Assembly (NCBI GenBank): GCA_023512835.1
Contig: CM042088.1
Span: forward strand, 18,094,986-18,158,985
Reading direction: 5' to 3'
DNA: 64,000 bases
Origin: Taxillus chinensis
Lineage: Eukaryota > Streptophyta > Magnoliopsida > Santalales > Loranthaceae
Below the pieces are notes generated by a model. That model ran no database searches, was not told where the DNA came from, and was given only the letters and a program-made list of their open reading frames with translations. Below are positions 1 to 12,099 of the stretch, piece after piece. Both the position numbers and the translations under genes were made by a program. Numbering within the stretch: the first letter of the stretch is position 1; every line of letters starts with the position of its first letter.

Positions 1-2437
1 AAATGCCAAACAAAAGCAAACGGTCGAGGGTAGGAAGCCGACGACGAATAGCCATCCAAAGCAAACACGCGTGCCGAGGAGAATGATGGCGAAACCACAC
101 CACAGACGCCCAAGGCACGAGTGGAGAAGAAGAGCGGAGATGGTTCCAAGCGGATTTGATGGAAAAGGGAGCGCTCGAAGAGAGCCACTGCACACGATCA
201 CGCCGACCAACCGGGGGTACAGGCAAGGAAGCCGTCGCTTCCTTTAATTCAATCAACTCAGGAGAATTGGCGAGGGGCCAACACCACCCCCGGAGAAAGA
301 ATATCGCCGACGTAGCATCAGCACCCAAGCCGGAGTCATAAATCACCCGCGCCGAAGCCGACAGGCAAATAGGACCACGGGGCAGCCAGGAATCAAACCA
401 AAGCGAGGTAGAGGAGCCATCCCCAACCTTCACCGAAATACATGACTGGAGGCGATGACGAAAAGCCAGCACCTTACGCCATGTCCAAGAACACCGCCAA
501 GGAACTTTAGCCACCCAAAATTGACCTTTTTTAAGCAAATTAGCCCGGACCCAGCAAACCCACAAAGAGGAAGAAATGGGCCGACAAAGATTCCAAATCA
601 ACCTAGAAAGAGCAGCAAGATTCCAATCTTTTAGCTTCTTCAACCCAAGACCTCCTTCCTTCTTAGGCCGAGACACATCGGCCCAAGAGACCCGAGCACC
701 ACGCCCCGACAAGGCAGAACCCGTCCAAAGAAAGGCTGCCAAAATCCGCTCGATAGAGTGAAGCACCCGAGCAGGAAGGATAAAATGATAGCTCCAAAAA
801 GCCTGGATCCCAAACAACACAGATCGAATAAGCAATAAACGACCACCAAAGGACAGAAACGGGCTGTCCAAGAACGCACTCGCTGCAGATACGATCCACC
901 AACACCTGACAATCAGCGGCACCCGACGCTTGGTTATAAGAGGTACCCCCAAATAGCGGACAGGAAGGGAACCAAGGGCAAACCCAACCATGGCCAAAAT
1001 CTCGCTTTGAACGGAAGGAGGCACACCAGAGAAAAAAACAGCACTCTTCTCCAGATTCGGGGAAAGGCCAGAGAGCTGCGAGAAAGTCAGAAGAGCCTCG
1101 TGAAAAACCCGAACAGAAGGAACATCACCTTTACAAAAAACCATAAGATCATCAGCAAAGCAAAGGTGGGACAAGAGAGTCTTTGGCAACGCCAATGGTA
1201 GGAGAAAGAAGAGGAGGACCGAATAAAATTCTCCAAAATGCGGGAGAAAACTTCCATACACAGAACAAACAAGTAAGGAGAAATGGGATCCCCTTGCCAG
1301 GAGACCTCGCCTCCCCGCAAAGAACCCCTTTAACTCGCCGTTGAGAGAAAGAGAATAACTAGGGGGAAGAGACACACGCCTTCACCCATCCAATAAATTT
1401 GGCCGGGAACCCAAACAAAGCCAAGCTATCCCAAAGGAAGTCCCACCGCACCGAATCAAATGCTTTCATTAAATCAACTTTAAAAGCGCACCGAGGGGAG
1501 GAGGAGGAGGCACCATATCCGTGCACCAACTCCTGGGCAAGAAAGATATTGTCACCAATGTGACGCCCGGAATAAAAGCCGCGCGCGCGGCATTAACTAG
1601 AGAAGGAAGGGTCCTCTGCAAACGAGTTGCCAGCAACTTGGTAATGCACTTATAAACGGTGTTACAAGCAAGAAATCGGCCTAAAATCCTTCCAGGTGAG
1701 CAGCGTTCGGGATTTTAGGAATCAATGCCAAAATGGTAGCATTAGACGCCTTCGAAGGACGAAGAGGAGAAAAATTCTTGAACAGCTTGCACCACATCCG
1801 GACCAACAATATGCCAAGTCCGTTGAAAGAAAAAACCATTAAAACCATCGGGCCCAGGCGCCTTATTGGGATGAAGACTAAACATGGAAGCCTGAATATC
1901 CGCGGGGGAAAAGGGGGCCTGCAACTCGAAATAAGGTCCTCGAGAGAGGGAAGGGCCAATAAAATCTCGCAGAGAATGGCAAGAAGAATTCAGATCACCG
2001 GAGGACCCAAGAAGGGAGGAGAAAAATTGGACCCCGGAAGAAGCAATCGCGCCCGGATCATACAACCAAGTCCCATCGTCGGAACAAATAAGCACGAATC
2101 TTATTACGATTTTGTCGACTCTTAACGAGTTAAAGAAGAAGGAAGTATTGCTATCTCCTTCCTTAAGCCATTGAATCCGACTCTTCTGGCGAGCAGACTC
2201 CTCCACCCAACGACTAGCGGTAGTGAGGTGATGCAAAGCCTCCCGCTCTTGTGCAAGTGAAACGGCATCCCCACCATTAGTGGCAATGTTAACCTGGATC
2301 CGAGTGAGCTCCGAACAAAAGGAATCAAGAGAGCTATCACGGGGCTGACGCTGGCGCGGCTCGCCCGAGCCCGCTTGAGGAGTTTGAGCCGAGCATAAAG
2401 GCGAAACATAGCATAGCCCGCAACGGGCGTCCGCCAA
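1..2437 (-). pseudogene. LINE ORF2, reverse transcriptase and C-terminal region (broken)
   Basis: This is the reverse transcriptase of the LINE, which copies LINE RNA at the nicked target. The frame from 2437 to 1742 carries RIQWLKEGDSNTSFFF and the finger motif NKAPGPDGFNGFFFQ. A shifted frame near 1700-1740 carries ATILALIPKI. The GDPISPYLFVLCME block is at about 1240-1300. The catalytic box reads FADD at 1148-1159. Further left (about 400-700) the translation resembles the plant-LINE post-RT region, with a WVRANLLKKGQFWV-like stretch and then an SLWFDSWLP block. The terminal zf-RVT cysteines, if present, lie outside the window. Multiple frameshifts are visible. Confidence 0.85.
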
Positions 2438-3229
2438 ACCTCCTCAACCGTTGGAAGAAAATCATCAAAAGAGGCCCAATGATTAAAGAACTTGAAAGGA
2501 GAACGAATCCCATGAGACCGCACTCCAACATGAACCACAAGGGGAGAATGATCGAAACACCAAAAGGAAGGAATTCGGCAAAAGCATGAGGAAACCTCTG
2601 AAGCCACTCGGAATTAACAAGAACCCGATCCGGTTTCCGCCTAATGTGATCACCAACACGACAATTATGCCAAGTAAAAAACAACCCAATATATCGCAAA
2701 TCATCTAGCCTGGCCTCCAGAAGGGCTTCATTAAAATCATTCATAAATGCAGGCCACGCCAAGGAACCACCACTACGATCACCACGAAACCGGATGGCAT
2801 TAAAATCCCCCATCACCACCCAAGGCAAGGAAGGAGTCACCCGAGCAAAGCCGGTCAAAGAATCCCGGAGGTGGCGGCGACCCTCCACCTCATTGGTGCC
2901 ATAAACAACAGAGAGATGGAAGACCAAACCACTATCGGCCATAGAAACAGAGACATGGAGAAACCGGGAATGAGAGGATAAAAGAGAAACATCCAAATGC
3001 AAAGGATTCCACCAAAGCCAAATACGCCCCAGAGGGTGACAAGCAAAATTGTCAAGGGACTTCCACCCACACAGAACGACATAGTAACCGCGCTCCGGTT
3101 ACACTGCTGAACCTTAGTCTCAAGCAAAGCTACACAAGAGAGAGCCTGGGGACTGCACCAATCGACGAACTTCAGCCGCTTGACAGGGTCATTGAGACCC
3201 CGAACATTCCAAGCTGCCAACTTAATCAT
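2122..3229 (-). pseudogene. LINE ORF2, endonuclease domain (frameshifted)
   Basis: This is the N-terminal endonuclease of LINE ORF2, the Exo/Endo/Phos-family enzyme that nicks target DNA to prime reverse transcription. It starts at the ATG at 3229 and opens with WNVRGLN, the conserved Asn motif. LLETKV, the conserved Glu motif, follows about 35 residues later. The frame then shifts near 3000. The second stretch carries VVYGTNE, VVMGDFNAI (catalytic Asp/Asn) and the FTWHN...RKPDRVLVN block. A second shift near 2570 leads to DHSPLVV (catalytic His). All catalytic blocks are therefore present, spread over three frames. The domain is full length but broken by at least two single-base shifts. Confidence 0.88.
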
Positions 3230-4113
3230 GGAGAACTAGACGAGGAAGGGGAGGAACCCAACCTCGGCTTTTTCTTACGACTTTCCTTACGCTGTAAATT
3301 CCGTTTGGCGTCTTAGATAATGGAGCAACGTCATCAACCAAGGGAAGATGCTGAAAAAGAGAAGCGGTGAGAGGCACCATACTTGGTCGACAATGGTGAA
3401 GCTAACCCATCAGGAAGAGGAGCCGCTTCCAACGGCCGACCACCCATCGCCAAACTAGGTTCACCAGCCACCACCCCAATACGATAATGCGGAGCCGGAG
3501 TCAAAGAGGGGGACTCAATAGCCTCCGCGACCGGCGAACAAGGCGTCGAAGACGCGAGCCCAGCAGGGGGGGATCCATCACAGCGCCCCAACACAACAGC
3601 CAACCCATCAGCAGGCGTCAAGACCCCATCAGCAGCAACGTCAGAGGCCATCCCGGCCAACACAGCCTTCGGAGGGGAAGGGGGCGAGGACACAATCTCA
3701 ATGCCACGCCCTTGGACAACAGAAGAACAATCAACAACAATGCCGTCCAATTGTGCCTCAGCCACGGTAGTACAAGCCCCTGCCAGATCAGAGCAGCCCC
3801 CTTGCTCCCAGCCCACAGGAGAAGCCAACCCGGCACCAAGCGACTGGGTCGCACGCGAACAATCCTCCAACACAGAAGGGTCCGTAGACACAACCTCCTT
3901 GCCACGCCCAGAGTCGCCGGCAGCAGCACCGGCCAAGGGAGCCACAACCTGGGATGAAACACGAGGGAGCCACACCTGCGGTTTCTTGCAAAGACCAGTC
4001 GAGTGGCCAAATTCACGGCAACGCAGACATCTCTTGGGAAGCCACCGATAGTCAATGGCAATAGCCACAACCTCCCCATCACCCAAATCCAGACATCTCT
4101 TGACGTACTCCAT
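3226..4113 (-). pseudogene. LINE ORF1, C-terminal part with CCHC zinc knuckle
   Basis: This is the C-terminal part of the LINE ORF1 protein, an RNA-binding nucleocapsid-like protein that packages LINE RNA. An uninterrupted frame covers 4113 to 3334 (259 aa). Residues 29-42 form a zinc knuckle, C-X2-C-X4-H-X4-C, after the typical lead-in YRWLPKRC. The rest is a low-complexity Ala/Gly/Ser/Pro-rich tail. Beyond 3334 the reading continues in other frames and ends in a basic and Ser-rich tail whose TGA (3226-3228) overlaps the ORF2 ATG (3227-3229). The N-terminal domain is missing because the element is 5'-truncated. The first four codons, including the ATG at 4113, come from a satellite-derived filler and are not original LINE sequence. 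Confidence 0.8.
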
Positions 4114-4115
4114 GG
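4101..4115 (-). other. 15 bp inverted satellite filler at LINE 5' junction
   Basis: The plus strand reads TGACGTACTCCATGG. This is the exact reverse complement of the satellite C-monomer segment around the Met-Glu-Tyr-Val codons, for example at 4866-4880. The satellite to the right (from 4116) is in the direct orientation, so these 15 bases are flipped. They sit exactly between LINE sequence and the array. Confidence 0.75.
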
Positions 4116-4145
4116 TTGATGAATATTGGGTGAAGAATGTTCATC

Positions 4146-7100
4146 ATGTGTCCTTCGAATCACTAATGGATATTGCATTTCGTTGATTCTTTGATGCTCT
4201 CAATGCATCTGAAATCAACAAAATAACCAACCTATATCTGAGGAACCGAGACTCGCGATTTTCTGATTGAAGGAAAAGGAGTGTTTATCCACTTTTCGGG
4301 TAATTGGTATTGATAAAAGTGCATTATACTAAGCGTGGATGTACCTCACCGTTATGTAGTATGTCCCATTGAGCGAACGATTTTTATCATGTGTCCTTTC
4401 AATCCTTCATGGATATTAGATTTTGTTGTTTGGTTAATCAATTGAATGCATACCAAATCAACTAAATAAGTATCCCAAAGATAAAAATCAACCCTTTTGA
4501 TTCCTAATTAAAGCAAAATGTAGATTTATTGAGTATAATAGAGTATTCGAGCTCATCTATTCAATATTTATAACAGTGGATTAGCCACATCGCTGGAAGT
4601 GCCACCCGCAATTGAGTTTGTCACAATGAGCGAACCATGCTCTTCATGTGTCCTTTGAATCCTATATGGATATTACATTTTATTGTTTGATTAATCCACA
4701 TAATACATCCCAAATGAACAAAATAACTTACTCAAACCTAAAAATCTACCTTTTTGGCTCGTAATTGCTGTGAAATGTGCATTTGTCGATTATCATGGAG
4801 TCTTCGAGCTCGTGTATTCAATATTGATAATAGTGGATTCCACACAGCGTTGGAGATACCTCCCCACCATGGAGTACGTCACACTGAGTGAAGAATGTTC
4901 ATCATGTGTCCTTCGAATCACTAATGGATATTACATTTCGTTGATTGTTTGATGCTCTCAATGCATCTGAAATCAACAAAATAACCAACCTAAATCTAAG
5001 GAACCGAGCCTTAACATTTCTGATTGAAGCAAAAAGAGTGTTTATCTACTTTTCGGGTAATTGGTATTGATAAAAGTGCATTATACTAAGCGTGGGATGT
5101 ACCTCACCGTTATGTAGTACGTCCCATTGAGCGAACGATTTTTATCATGTGTCGTTTCAATCCTTCATGGATATTAGATTTTGTTGTTTGGTTAATCAAT
5201 TGAATGCATCCCAAATCAACTAAATAAGTATCCCAAAGCTAAAAATCAACCCTTTTGATTCCTAATTAAAGCAAAATGTAGATTTATCGAGTATAATAGA
5301 GTATTCGAGCTCATCTATTCAATATTTATAACAGTGGATTAGCCACATCGTTGGAAGTACCACCCGCAATTGACTTTGTCACAATGAGCGAACCATGCTC
5401 TTCATGTGTCCTTTGAATCCTATATGGATATTACATTTTATTGTTTGATTAATCCACACAATACATCCCAAATGAACTAAATAACTTACTCAAACCTAAA
5501 AATCTACCCTTTTAATTCGTAATTGCAGTGAAATGTGGATTTCTCAATTATCATGGAGTCTTCGAGCTCGTGTATTCAATATTGATAATAGTGGATTCCA
5601 CACAGCGTTGGAGATACCTCCCCACCATGGAGTACGTCACACTGGGTGAAGAATGTTCATCATGTGTCCTTCGAATCACTAATGGATATTGCATTTCGTT
5701 GATTCTTTGATGCTCTCAATGCATCTGAAATCAACAAAATAACCAACCTATATCTGAGGAACCGAGCCTCGCGATTTTCTGATTGAAGGAAAAGGAGTGT
5801 TTATCCACTTTTCGGGTAATTGGTATTGATAAAAGTGCATTATACTAAGCGTGGATGTACCTCACCGTTATGTAGTATGTCCCATTGAGCGAACGATTTT
5901 TATCATGTGTCCTTTCAATCCTTCATGGATATTAGATTTTGTTGTTTGGTTAATCAATTGAATGCATACCAAATCAACTAAATAAGTATCCCAAAGATAA
6001 AAATCAACCTTTTTGATTCCTAATTAAAGCAAAATGTAGATTTATTGAGTATAATAGAGTATTCGAGCTCATCTATTCAATATTTATAACAGTGGATTAG
6101 CCACATCGCTGGAAGTGCCACCCGCAATTGAGTTTGTCACAATGAGCGAACCATGCTCTTCATGTGTCCTTTGAATCCTATATGGATATTACATTTTATT
6201 GTTTGATTAATCCACATAATACATCCCAAATGAACAAAATAACTTACTCAAACCTAAAAATCTACCTTTTTGGCTCGTAATTGCTGTGAAATGTGCATTT
6301 GTCGATTATCATGGAGTCTTCGAGCTCGTGTATTCAATATTGATAATAGTGGATTCCACACAGCGTTGGAGATACCTCCCCACCGTGGAGTACGTCACAC
6401 TGAGTGAAGAATGTTCATCATGTGTCCTTCGAATCACTAATGGATATTACATTTCGTTGATTGTTTGATGCTCTCAATGCATCGAAATCAACAAAATAAC
6501 CAACCAAAATCTAAGGAACCGAGCCTTAACATTTCGATTAAGACAAAAAGACAAAAGAGTGTTTATCTACTTTTCGGGTAATTGGTATTGATAAAAGTGC
6601 ATTATACTAAGCGTGGGATGTACCTCACCGTTATGTAGTATGTCCCATTGAGCGAACGATTTTTATCATGTGTCGTTTCAATCCTTCATGGATATTAGAT
6701 TTTGTTGTTTGGTTAATCAATTGAATGCATCCCAAATCAACTAAATAAGTATCCCAAAGCTAAAAATCAACCCTTTTGATTCCTAATTAAAGCAAAATGT
6801 AGATTTATCGAGTATAATAGAGTATTCGAGCTCATCTATTCAATATTTATAACAATTGGATTAGCCACATCGTTGGAAGTACCACCCGCAATTGAGTTTG
6901 TCACAATGAGCGAACCATGCTCTTCATGTGTCCTTTGAATCCTATATGGATATTACATTTTATTGTTTGATTAATCCACACAATACATCCCAAATGAACT
7001 AAATAACTTACTCAAACCTAACAATCTACCCTTTTGATTCGTAATTGCAGTAAAATGTGGATTTGTCGATTATCAAGGAGTCTTCGAGCTCGTGTATTCA

Positions 7101-7943
7101 ATATTGATAATAGTGGATTCCACACAGCGTTGGAGATACCTCCCCACCGTGGAGTACGTCACACTGGGTGAACAATGTTCATCATGTGTCCTTCGAATCA
7201 CTAATTGATATTGCATTTCGTTGATTCTTTGATGCTCTCAATGCATCCGAAATCAACAAAATAACCAACCTATATCCAAGGAACCGAGCCTCGCGATTTT
7301 CTGATTGAAGCAAAAAGAGTGTTTATCCACTTTTCGGGTAATTGGTATTGATAAAAGTGCATTATACTAAGCGTGGGATGTACCTCACCGTTATGTAGTA
7401 TGTCCCATTGAGCGAACGATTTTTATCATGTGTCCTTTCAATCCTTCATGGATATTAGATTTTGTTGTTTGGTTAATCAATTGAATGCATCCCAAATCAA
7501 CTAAATAAGTATCCCAAAGATAAAAATCAACCCTTTTGATTCCTAATTAAAGCAAAATGTAGATTTATTGAGTATAATAGAGTATTCGAGCTCATCTATT
7601 CAATATTTATAACAATTGGATTAGCCACATCGTTGGAAGTGCCACCCGCAATTGAGTTTGTCACAATGAGCGAACCATGCTCTTCATGTGTCCTTTGAAT
7701 CCTATATGGATATTACATTTTATTGTTTGATTAATCCACATAAAACATCCCAAATGAACAAAATAACTTACTCAAACCTAAAAATCTACCTTTTTGGCTC
7801 GTAATTGCTGTGAAATGTGGATTTGTCGATTATCATGGAGTCTTCGAGCTCGTGTATTCAATATTGATAATAGTGGATTCCACACAGCGTTGGAGATACC
7901 TCCCAACCATGGAGTACGTCACACTGAGTGAAGAATGTTCATC
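4146..7943 (+). repeat. Satellite domain with about 1.52 kb alternation
   Basis: Five trimer units fill this part (starts 4146, 4904, 5662, 6420, 7184). Alternate units resemble each other more than neighbours do. The variant ATTTGTCGATTATC after a GTGCATTT start recurs at 4770 and 6286, 1516 bp apart. The GGAAAAGGAGTG form of the A monomer recurs near 4275 and 5790. The unit at 6420-7184 carries a small insertion near 6540. There is no LINE fragment in this part. Confidence 0.7.
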
Positions 7944-10436
7944 ATGTGTCCTTCGAATCACTAATGGATATTACATTTCGTTGATTGTTTGATGCTCTCA
8001 ATGCATCTGAAATCAACAAAATAACCAACCAAAATCTAAGGAACCGAGCCTTAAGATTTCTGATTGAAGCAAAAAGAGTGTTTATCTACTTTTCGGGTAA
8101 ATTTTTTTTTTGAAAAATAAAAGAATATATTACGGAGAAAAAGCAAATACAACAAAGGAAAACCCAGGGCATGCCCCGAATAAAACAACAAACAAACCCA
8201 CCCCAAGTCAAGAGACTATAGGAGGAGAACTAAAACCCAAAAAATCGAACCAACCGCAATCACAAGGAACTAGCCAAATCCCAGGCTAAACTACAAAAGT
8301 GCATTATACTAAGCGTAATTGGTATTGATAAAAGTGCATTATACTAAGCGTGGGATGTACCTCACCGTTATGTAGTACGTCCCATTGAGCGAACAATTTT
8401 TATCATGTGTCCTTTTAATCCTTCATGGATATTAGATTTTGTTGTTTGGTTAATCAATTGAATGCATCCCAAATCAACTAAATAAGTATCCCAAAGATAA
8501 AAATCAACCCTTTTGATTCCTAATTAAAGCAAAATGTAGATTTATCGAGTATAATAGAGTATTCGAGCTCATCTATTCAATATTTATAACAGTGGATTAG
8601 CCACATCGTTGGAAGTACCACCCGCAATTGAGTTTGTCACAATGAGCGAACCATGCTCTTCATGTGTCCTTTGAATCCTATATGGATATTACATTTTATT
8701 GTTTGATTAATCCACACAATACATCCCAAATGAACTAAATAACTTACTCAGACCTAAAAATCTATCCTTTTGATTCGTATCGCTGTAAAATGTGGATTTG
8801 CCAATTATAATGGAGTCTTCGAGCTCGTGTATTCAATATTGATAATAGTGGATTCCACACACCTAGCGTTGGAGATACCTCCCCACCATGGAGTACGTCA
8901 CACTGAGTGAAGAATGTTCATCATGTGTCCTTCGAATCACTAATGGATATTACATTTCGTTGATTGTTTGATGCTCTCAATGCATCTGAAATCAACAAAA
9001 TAACCAACCTATATCTAAGGAACCGAGCCTCGCGATTTCGATTGAAGCAAAAAAGTGTTTATCCACTTTTCGAGTAATTGGTATTGATAAAAGTGTATTA
9101 TACTAAGCGTGGGATGTACCTCACCGCTATGTAGTATGTCCCATTGAGCGAACGATGCTCATCATGTGTTCTTTCGATCCTTCATCGATATTAGATTCTG
9201 TTGTTTGGTTAATCAATTGAATGCATCCCAAATCAACGAAATAAGTATCCCAAAGCTAAAAATCAACCCTTTTGATTCCTAATTAAATCAAAATGAAGAT
9301 TTATCGAGTATAATAGAGTATTCGAGCTCATCTATTCAATATTTATAACAGTGGATTAGCCACATCGTTGGAAGTACCACCCGCAATTGAGTTTGTCACA
9401 ATGAGCGAACCATGCTCTTCATGTGTCCTTTGAATCCTATATGGATATTACATTTTGTTGTTTGATTAATCCCCACAATACATCCCAAGTGAACTAAATA
9501 ACTTACTCAAACCTAAAAATCTACCCTTTCGATTCGTATCTGCAGTAAAATGTGGATTTGTCAATTATCATGGAGTCTTCGAGCTCGCGTATTCAATATT
9601 GATAATAGTGGATTCCACACAACGTTGGAGATACCTCCCCACCATGGAGTACGTCACACTGGGTGAAGAATGTTCATCATGTGTCCTTCGAATCACTAAT
9701 GGATATTGCATTTCGTTGATTGTTTGATGCTCTCAATGCATCCGAAATCAACAAAATAACCAACCTATATCTAGGGAACCGAGCCTCGCGATTTCTGATT
9801 GAAGGAAAAAGAGTGTTTATCCACTTTTCGGGTAATTGGTATTGATAAAAGTGCATTATACTAAGCGTGGGATGTACCTCACCGTTATGTAGTATGTCCC
9901 ATTGAGCGAACGATTTTTATCATGTGTCCTTTCAATCCTTCATGGATATTAGATTTTGTTGTTTGGTTAATCAATTGAATGCATCCCAAATCAACTAAAT
10001 AAGTATCCCAAAGATAAAAATCAACCCTTTTGATTCCTAATTAAAGCAAAATGTAGATTTATTGAGTATAATAGAGTATTCGAGCTCATCTATTCAATAT
10101 TTATAACAGTGGATTAGCCACATCGCTGGAAGTGCCACCCGCAATTGAGTTTGTCACAATGAGCGAACCGTGCTCTTCATCTGTCCTTTGAATCCTATAT
10201 GGATATTACATTTTATTGTTTGATTAATCCACATAATACATCCCAAATGAACAAAATAACTTACTCAAACCTAAAAATCTACCTTTTTGGCTCGTAATTC
10301 CTGTGAAATGTGGATTTGTCGATTATCATGGAGTCTTCGAGCTCGTGTATTCAATATTGATAATAGTGGATTCCACACAGCGTTGGAGATACCTCCCAAC
10401 CATGGAGTACGTCACACTGAGTGAAGAATGTTCATC
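7944..10436 (+). repeat. Satellite super-unit copy 1 (2,493 bp, LINE-bearing)
   Basis: Three trimer units (979, 756 and 758 bp), the first of which carries the LINE 3' fragment in monomer A. The same arrangement follows from 10437, interrupted by element 1, and again from 39763 to 42257 (2,495 bp). Subtracting element 1, the copies are contiguous and in the same phase. Confidence 0.85.
8101..8315 (-). mobile_element. LINE 3' end fragment in satellite, copy 1
   Basis: About 194 bp of non-satellite DNA begins on the plus strand with a T-tract and continues to 8294. Read on the minus strand it is a LINE-like 3' UTR ending in poly(A). It interrupts monomer A after GGGTAA. At its 5' side, 8295-8315 is a 21 bp direct copy of the satellite stretch that normally lies about 15 bases further on, and then the satellite resumes with TAATTGG. 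A short TAA duplication is the best candidate target duplication. Strand and composition fit a severely 5'-truncated LINE. Kinship with the LINE at 1-4115 is possible but cannot be tested here because that element's 3' end is missing. Confidence 0.8.
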
Positions 10437-10593
10437 ATGTGTCCTTCGAATCACTAATGGATATTACATTTCGTTGATTGTTTGATGCTCTCAATGCATC
10501 TGAAATCAACAAAATAACCAACCAAAATCTAAGGAACCGAGCCTTAAGATTTCCGATTGAAGCAAAAAGAGTGTTTATCTACTTTTCGGGTAA

Positions 10594-10809
10594 ATTTTTT
10601 TTTTGAAAAATAAAGAATATATTACGGAGAAAAAGCAAATACAACAAGGAAAACCCAGGGCATGCCCCAGAATAAAACAACAAACAAACCCACCCCAAGT
10701 CAAGAGACTATAGGAGGAGAACTAAAACCCAAAAATCGAACCAACTGCAATCACAAGGAACTAGCCAGAATCCCAGGCACTAAACTACAAAAGTGCATTA
10801 TACTAAGCG
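10594..10809 (-). mobile_element. LINE 3' end fragment in satellite, copy 2
   Basis: This is the same fragment, same junctions and same 21 bp satellite filler (10789-10809) as at 8101-8315. Differences from copy 1 are mainly short indels, several at CAG sites (for example CCCCAGAAT here against CCCCGAAT at 8175). It is a duplicate produced by amplification of the satellite super-unit, not a second insertion. Confidence 0.85.
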
Positions 10810-12094
10810 TAATTGGTATTGATAAAAGTGCATTATACTAAGCGTGGGATGTACCTCACCGTTATGTAGTACGTCCCATTGAGCGAACAATTTTTATCAT
10901 GTGTCCTTTTAATCCTTCATGGATATTAGATTTTGTTGTTTGGTTAATCAATTGAATGCATCCCAAATCAACTAAATAAGTATCGCAAAGATAAAAATCA
11001 ACCCTTTTGATTCCTAATTAAAGCAAAATGTAGATTTATCGAGTATAATAGAGTATTCGAGCTCATCTATTCAATATTTATAACAGTGGATTAGCCACAT
11101 CGTTGGAAGTACCACCCGCAATTGAGTTTGTCAAAATGAGCGAACCATGCTCTTCATGTGTCCTTTGAATCCTATATGGATATTACATTTTATTGTTTGA
11201 TTAATCCACACAATACATCCCAAATGAACTAAATAACTTACTCAGACCTAAAAATCTATCCTTTCGATTCGTATCTGCAGTAAAATGTGGATTTGCCGAT
11301 TATAATGGAGTCTTCGAGCTCGTGTATTCAATATTGATAATAGTGGATTCCACACAGCGTTGGAGATACCTCCCCACCATGGAGTACGTCACACTGAGTG
11401 AAGAATGTTCATCATGTGTCCTTCGAATCACTAATGGATATTACATTTCGTTGATTGTTTGATGCTCACAATGCATCTGAAATCAACAAAATAACCAACC
11501 TATATCAAAGGAACCGAGCCTCGCGATTTCTGATTGAAGCAAAAACAGTGTTTATCCACTTTTCGAGTAATTGGTATTGATAAAAGTGTATTATACTAAG
11601 CGTGGGATGTACCTCACCGCTATGTAGTATGTCCCATTGAGCGAACGATGCTCATCATGTGTTCTTTCGATCCTTCATCGATATTAGATTCTGTTGTTTG
11701 GTTAATCAATTGAATGCATCCCAAATCAACGAAATAAGTATCCCAAAGCTAAAAATCAACCCTTTTGATTCCTAATTAAATCAAAATGTAGATTTATCGA
11801 GTATAATAGAGTATTCGAGCTCATCTATTCAATATTTATAACAGTGGATTAGCCACATCGTTGGAAGTACCACCCGCAATTGAGTTTGTCACAATGAGCG
11901 AACCATGCTCTTCATGTGTCCTTTGAATCCTATATGGATATTACATTTTGTTGTTTGATTAATCCCCACAATACATCCCAAGTGAACTAAATAACTTACT
12001 CAAACCTAAAAATCTACCCTTTCGATTCGTATCTGCAGTAAAATGTGGATTTGTCAATTATCATGGAGTCTTCGAGCTCGCGTATTCAATATTG

Positions 12095-12099
12095 ATAAT
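12095..12099 (+). repeat. Target site duplication ATAAT, left (element 1)
   Basis: ATAAT precedes the LTR terminus TGACA at 12100 and is repeated at 38927-38931. The undisturbed satellite reads ATTGATAATAGTGG, with one copy. Confidence 0.95.

Larger units (their letters stand above)
1..4115 (-). mobile_element. Plant L1-type LINE, 5' portion, decayed; 3' end outside window
   Basis: A non-LTR retrotransposon lies on the minus strand. Reading leftward from 4115 there is a C-terminal piece of ORF1 with a CCHC zinc knuckle, then ORF2 with an apurinic-type endonuclease, a reverse transcriptase and a post-RT region. The order and motifs are those of plant L1 elements. The element has no LTRs. Its 5' end is truncated inside ORF1 and abuts satellite DNA at 4115/4116. 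Its 3' end and poly(A) lie beyond position 1. Several frameshifts break ORF2, so it looks inactive, although some breaks may be sequence errors. The last 15 bases (4101-4115) are an inverted fragment of the satellite rather than LINE sequence. Confidence 0.93.
4116..12099 (+). repeat. Satellite array, left block (about 250 bp monomers, 758 bp trimeric unit)
   Basis: This is tandem AT-rich satellite DNA. Taking ATGTGTCC in the A monomer as the anchor, trimer units start at 4146, 4904, 5662, 6420, 7184, 7944, 8923, 9679, 10437 and 11414. Spacing is 756-764 bp, except the two units that carry a LINE fragment (977-979 bp). Inside each unit three related but clearly diverged monomers follow each other: A about 243 bp, B about 257 bp, C about 258 bp. 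All three share the ATGTGTC...GGATATTA start, an AATCAAC/AATGAAC block and a GAGCGAAC/GAGTGAAG end. The array continues beyond the inserted retrotransposon at 38927. No gene is present. A 60-codon open frame in monomer C starts with GTG and is a by-product of the repeat. Confidence 0.97.

Noticed and set aside
3487..4051. Plus-strand open frames over LINE ORF1 (3487-3957, 3701-4051)
   Set aside because: They are GC-rich antisense shadows of the ORF1 tail, with no recognisable domain.
4116..12099. A CENP-B-box-like motif in the satellite
   Set aside because: TTCGGG and TTCGAG occur, but the full spaced pattern with the second CGGG is absent.
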